Part shown: positions 61,700 to 64,000 of the stretch, one piece after another
Numbering within the stretch: the stretch's first letter is position 1
How the letters are laid out: the number at the start of each line of letters is the position of its first letter
Source: Haloactinospora alba
GTDB taxonomy: Bacteria > Actinomycetota > Actinomycetes > Streptosporangiales > Streptosporangiaceae
Direction: 5' to 3'
Assembly (NCBI RefSeq): GCF_006717075.1
Contig: NZ_VFQC01000001.1
Location: 2,837,501-2,901,500 of the forward strand
Length of the DNA stretch: 64,000 nt
Translations under genes and position numbers: made by a program
The notes under the pieces: model-generated
The model's input: only the letters and a program-made list of their open reading frames with translations
What the model was told of the DNA's origin: nothing
The model's database searches: none

Positions 61700-63127
61700 T
61701 CACGTACCTCCGTCCAAGGGAAGGCGTTGTCGGGAATCGCGAACATAGTCATACAGTTCGTCGCGGATTCCCCGCAGCGACGGAACAGAACGGCAGGCAG
61801 GCTGATCCAGGATCGCGGTCAACTGCAGTATCCGACGCACGACGGCCTCGATGTGCCTGTGCTGCGCAGAAGACAAGACCGGACCCACGTCCGTAGCGAT
61901 CCCCTCGTGCTCGCCCTGCAGGATCCGGGCGGTGGCCAGGTCGAGGCGGGTCAGGCTCATCTCTCCGGTTCGACGGTGCTCGCCCGGAGCGGCTTCGTAG
62001 AGTTCCAACGCGCTGAGAGCCGCGGACTCCGCTCGGCCAGCACGTTGCCTCAGCCCCGAGCCGATGTGTGCGGAGGCGGCCCAGAACAATGACTTCGCTG
62101 GGGGAAACGACAGAATGCCGGGGAACTCATCGTCGCGTTCTTCTGCACGCAACTCTTCGGCCCGGTGCAGTGCGGCATCGAGTTCATCCACCTTGCCCAA
62201 CTGCGCCAACGCACGAGCACGAATACCGTGGGCGCGCACCAGTGTTGTCCCCTCCGCACCGAGGAAGCCACACGCGAACTCGGCGTGCTCCGCCGCATCA
62301 TGGGGGCGGCCGTCCCAGTAAGCGATAAGGGCGTGCAGGCTCCTCGACCAAGCGCACAGGGTCACATCCCCCACCAGCTCGGCATGCAGATCGGCCACCC
62401 GGAGATGCGTCTGCGCTGCGGTCATCCCGCCCAGGTCGAAGCTCGCGTTCGCCATCACCACTGACAACCAGCCCGCGATGCGGTGGAGGTCATGAATCTG
62501 TATGGGACGCTGGCACTGTTCCCGCAGCGTCCATGCCCGCAGACGCAGTTCCTTGGCCCGCATCAGTGTCGGCAGCACAGGAGTGTGGGGATAGGAACCG
62601 GCCACACTGTGCAGTGCGGCCTCCAACTCCTCGATGGTGTAGGACCCGATGGGGGTATCCATTCGGGCCCCGTAACGCTGGGATTCCTCAGCGCACACCG
62701 CCACTGCCTGTTGCGGTGTCAACGGTTGAGCATGTGCCGGAGGAGAGGGCTGCTCCTCCACCTGTCGGTAGCTGGGGGCGAACCCCAGACACACAGCATC
62801 GCTCGCGAAAAAACGCGAGAGCAGGTCCAGGTTGTGCGGCCCCGGACGACCGCCGGCTTCCCAGTTCTGCCAACTGCGCACATCGAGCCCGCTCGCAGGG
62901 AGCCCTTGCTCGGTCTGCCACTGCCGGATGGCCTCCACCGCGTCATCGGCGCGCCGCCACCCGCAGGCCAGCCGCATGGACTTGAACCGCGTGTGACGAC
63001 AGTGCTGTTGGATCTGGACAGCCACCTCGTGAGGATCAACGCCCTGTCCACGCTCGGCCAGAATCCGTGCGCGTACCTCCAGAGCGCACTGAATCGCGTG
63101 TGGCTCACAACGGCCGTTGGACATCAT
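61700..63127 (-). CDS. XRE-TPR regulator of the lanthipeptide cluster
   Basis: A 475-aa regulator. A helix-turn-helix of the actinomycete long type lies at about residues 40-115 (RFKSMRLACGWRRADDAVEAI, then WQNWEAGGRPGP). A tetratricopeptide-like helical region runs from about 175 to the end (LRVADLHAELVGDVTLCAWSR, HAEFACGFLGAE, DAALHRAEELRAE). It is the first gene of the operon, and its stop touches the dehydrogenase ATG. Two adjacent ATG codons start it; the first has AAGGCGGG just upstream. Confidence 0.82.
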   Translation of the reverse strand: MMSNGRCEPHAIQCALEVRARILAERGQGVDPHEVAVQIQQHCRHTRFKSMRLACGWRRADDAVEAIRQWQTEQGLPASGLDVRSWQNWEAGGRPGPHNLDLLSRFFASDAVCLGFAPSYRQVEEQPSPPAHAQPLTPQQAVAVCAEESQRYGARMDTPIGSYTIEELEAALHSVAGSYPHTPVLPTLMRAKELRLRAWTLREQCQRPIQIHDLHRIAGWLSVVMANASFDLGGMTAAQTHLRVADLHAELVGDVTLCAWSRSLHALIAYWDGRPHDAAEHAEFACGFLGAEGTTLVRAHGIRARALAQLGKVDELDAALHRAEELRAEERDDEFPGILSFPPAKSLFWAASAHIGSGLRQRAGRAESAALSALELYEAAPGEHRRTGEMSLTRLDLATARILQGEHEGIATDVGPVLSSAQHRHIEAVVRRILQLTAILDQPACRSVPSLRGIRDELYDYVRDSRQRLPLDGGT

Positions 63128-63381
63128 CCCGCCTTCGTCTCCGATCAAGGACACCACCAGATCCTAACGAAGAATCCCCCCATCCACATCAAGTGAAACA
63201 ATTATTCACTACCCACGAACAGTCTTTTCATCAGACACAAAATTCAACAATAAAAACACAAAAAATAGTTTAACAATACATTCTTTTGCGATAATTTATA
63301 ATTATCACACTTTGCCCATCCCTCTTCTAGCAAAAAAGACAGCGAACCCAGATATGAGCCGTACAGCTCGCTGGCGCTCCG
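63128..63381. other. AT-rich upstream region of the lanthipeptide operon
   Basis: The stretch 63190-63310 is very AT-rich for this genome and probably holds the operon promoter. No gene is seen. Confidence 0.5.
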
Positions 63382-63607
63382 TCACGAATACGGGGTGTCG
63401 GCATCGGTGAGGGCCTGGCGTCCGACCAAGAACGCCTCGTGAGGGCGCGTCCATATCTATGAGTAGCGAGATCAGGCGCAGGTGGGAGAACACGCGCACA
63501 CGAGGGCAGTGGGCATCGTACAGCCGGATGGCGGTACGCAGCAGGGGCACAGCCAGTTCGTAAGGCTGGCCCCGCAGCGCGAGGGCAGGGCGGAGACTCA
63601 TGTACAA
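63382..63607 (-). pseudogene. TPR regulator remnant with frameshift
   Basis: The frame from 63607 reads LALRGQPYELAVPLLRTAIR and on to HLRLISLLIDMDAP, the end of an XRE-TPR regulator. At about 63450 the sensible continuation (HEAFLVGRQALTDADTPYS and stop) is in the next frame. Only the C-terminal piece remains, so it is a degraded gene copy. Confidence 0.55.
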
Positions 63608-63900
63608 AACGGCAATTGCCTTTCCTGCTCTTCGTTAATCATGGAGGAGGCTGCATCCCCCTTCGCTATCGCGCTTACGAGCTATTCACGCAGCTCGTGT
63701 ATGCAGGAAACGCTTCCAGAACCTTAACCTGGTCTTCTGCGACCTCGATTCCGACCGCGGCAGCCACCCGTTTGGCCCAGGAATTCGGAGAGCTCCTCCT
63801 GAGACGTGGACAGCCGGACGCACGAGTCCGGTCTACCATCACTGAAATGGCCACCGGCTGCAGATCACCCACGATGAGCTGATCGAAGGTACCAACGTGG
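63608..63900. other. Region without a supported gene
   Basis: A minus-strand frame ends in WAKRVAAAVGIEVAEDQVKV and could be the tail of a lost gene, but it has no recognisable start or domain. It lies between the broken regulator and the transposase. Confidence 0.4.
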
Positions 63901-64000
63901 CTAGTGTCCTGGGTCTGAAATTCGTTGTAGATATCGGGCGAGGGAGTCAAGGATCTCCTCGGCGGTCTTGCGCCAGACGAACGGGCGGGAGCGGGTGTCG
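63901..64000 (-). CDS. IS630-family transposase, C-terminal end (cut by window edge)
   Basis: The last 32 codons read RPFVWRKTAEEILDSLARYL and QRISDPGH before TAG, the characteristic end of IS630-type DDE transposases. The rest of the gene lies beyond the window. Confidence 0.85.
   Translation of the reverse strand, partial: DTRSRPFVWRKTAEEILDSLARYLQRISDPGH

Overview
The window is GC-rich actinomycete chromosome. The host block at the left (response regulator, ArgS-like nrtL, lysA, hom, thrC, thrB, rho, all on the minus strand) has the order usual in Streptomyces and Nocardiopsis relatives. SARP/BTAD, WhiJ-type and RepSA-type genes fit the same group. A Nocardiopsaceae host is a reasonable guess but is not proven by the sequence.

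Layout. (1) 1-7971: housekeeping genes ending in a tRNA-Arg(CCG). (2) 7927-17855: an actinomycete integrative and conjugative element (AICE) in the 3' end of that tRNA, bounded by a 48-bp direct repeat. Its core is int, xis, repSA-like rep, an FtsK-type translocase, a Pra-like protein and a KorSA-like GntR repressor. Two lower-GC cargo genes on the plus strand encode a class IV aminotransferase and an XRE-SUMF1 fusion. (3) 17.8-about 38.3 kb: a second mobile region. It starts with a large serine recombinase whose reading frame crosses the AICE attR, followed by a PAPS-reductase-like/XF1762 operon. A plus-strand conjugation module follows (VirB2-like pilin, TrbL-like, PrgI-like, VirB4, VirD4, Replic_Relax, lytic transglycosylase-NlpC/P60), then regulators, a DNA-methylase-like protein, a candidate structured RNA and three small orphan proteins. 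(4) 39.1-49.0 kb: a minus-strand Tad (tight adherence) pilus operon with secreted and lipoprotein genes, SAF/CpaB, CpaE-like, TadA, TadB, TadC, a short Flp pilin, three TadE/G-like proteins and a membrane-anchored OmpA-BTAD regulator. (5) 49.3-52.0 kb: a WhiJ/AbaA-type cassette of anti-sigma-like ATPase, XRE-DUF5753 and DUF397. (6) 52.2-53.0 kb: debris, namely a frameshifted hemopexin-like gene and an IS256 remnant. (7) 53.0-63.1 kb: a class I FxLD-type lanthipeptide cluster with precursor, LanB, LanC, a second LanB-C-terminal-like protein, a PIMT-like methyltransferase, a DUF1932 dehydrogenase and an XRE-TPR regulator. (8) The right end holds a broken regulator and the end of an IS630-type transposase.

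How the parts work together. In the AICE, the GntR protein probably represses itself and the pra promoter through ACTTGTC palindromes, and so controls replication, excision and FtsK-type double-stranded DNA transfer. The second element carries a VirB4/VirD4-type channel with a wall hydrolase but no relaxase I can recognise. The Tad genes build a Flp-type fibre. The lanthipeptide genes dehydrate, cyclise and probably methylate a 49-aa precursor that contains an Asp-Gly site.

The observations most worth following are the XRE-SUMF1/aminotransferase cargo pair, the OmpA-BTAD membrane regulator inside a Tad locus, the FxLD cluster with a DUF1932 dehydrogenase, long palindromes with a shared core at two places in the second element, and the in-frame junction that AICE excision would create between the serine recombinase and the response regulator. 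Coordinates were read by eye and no database search was possible.
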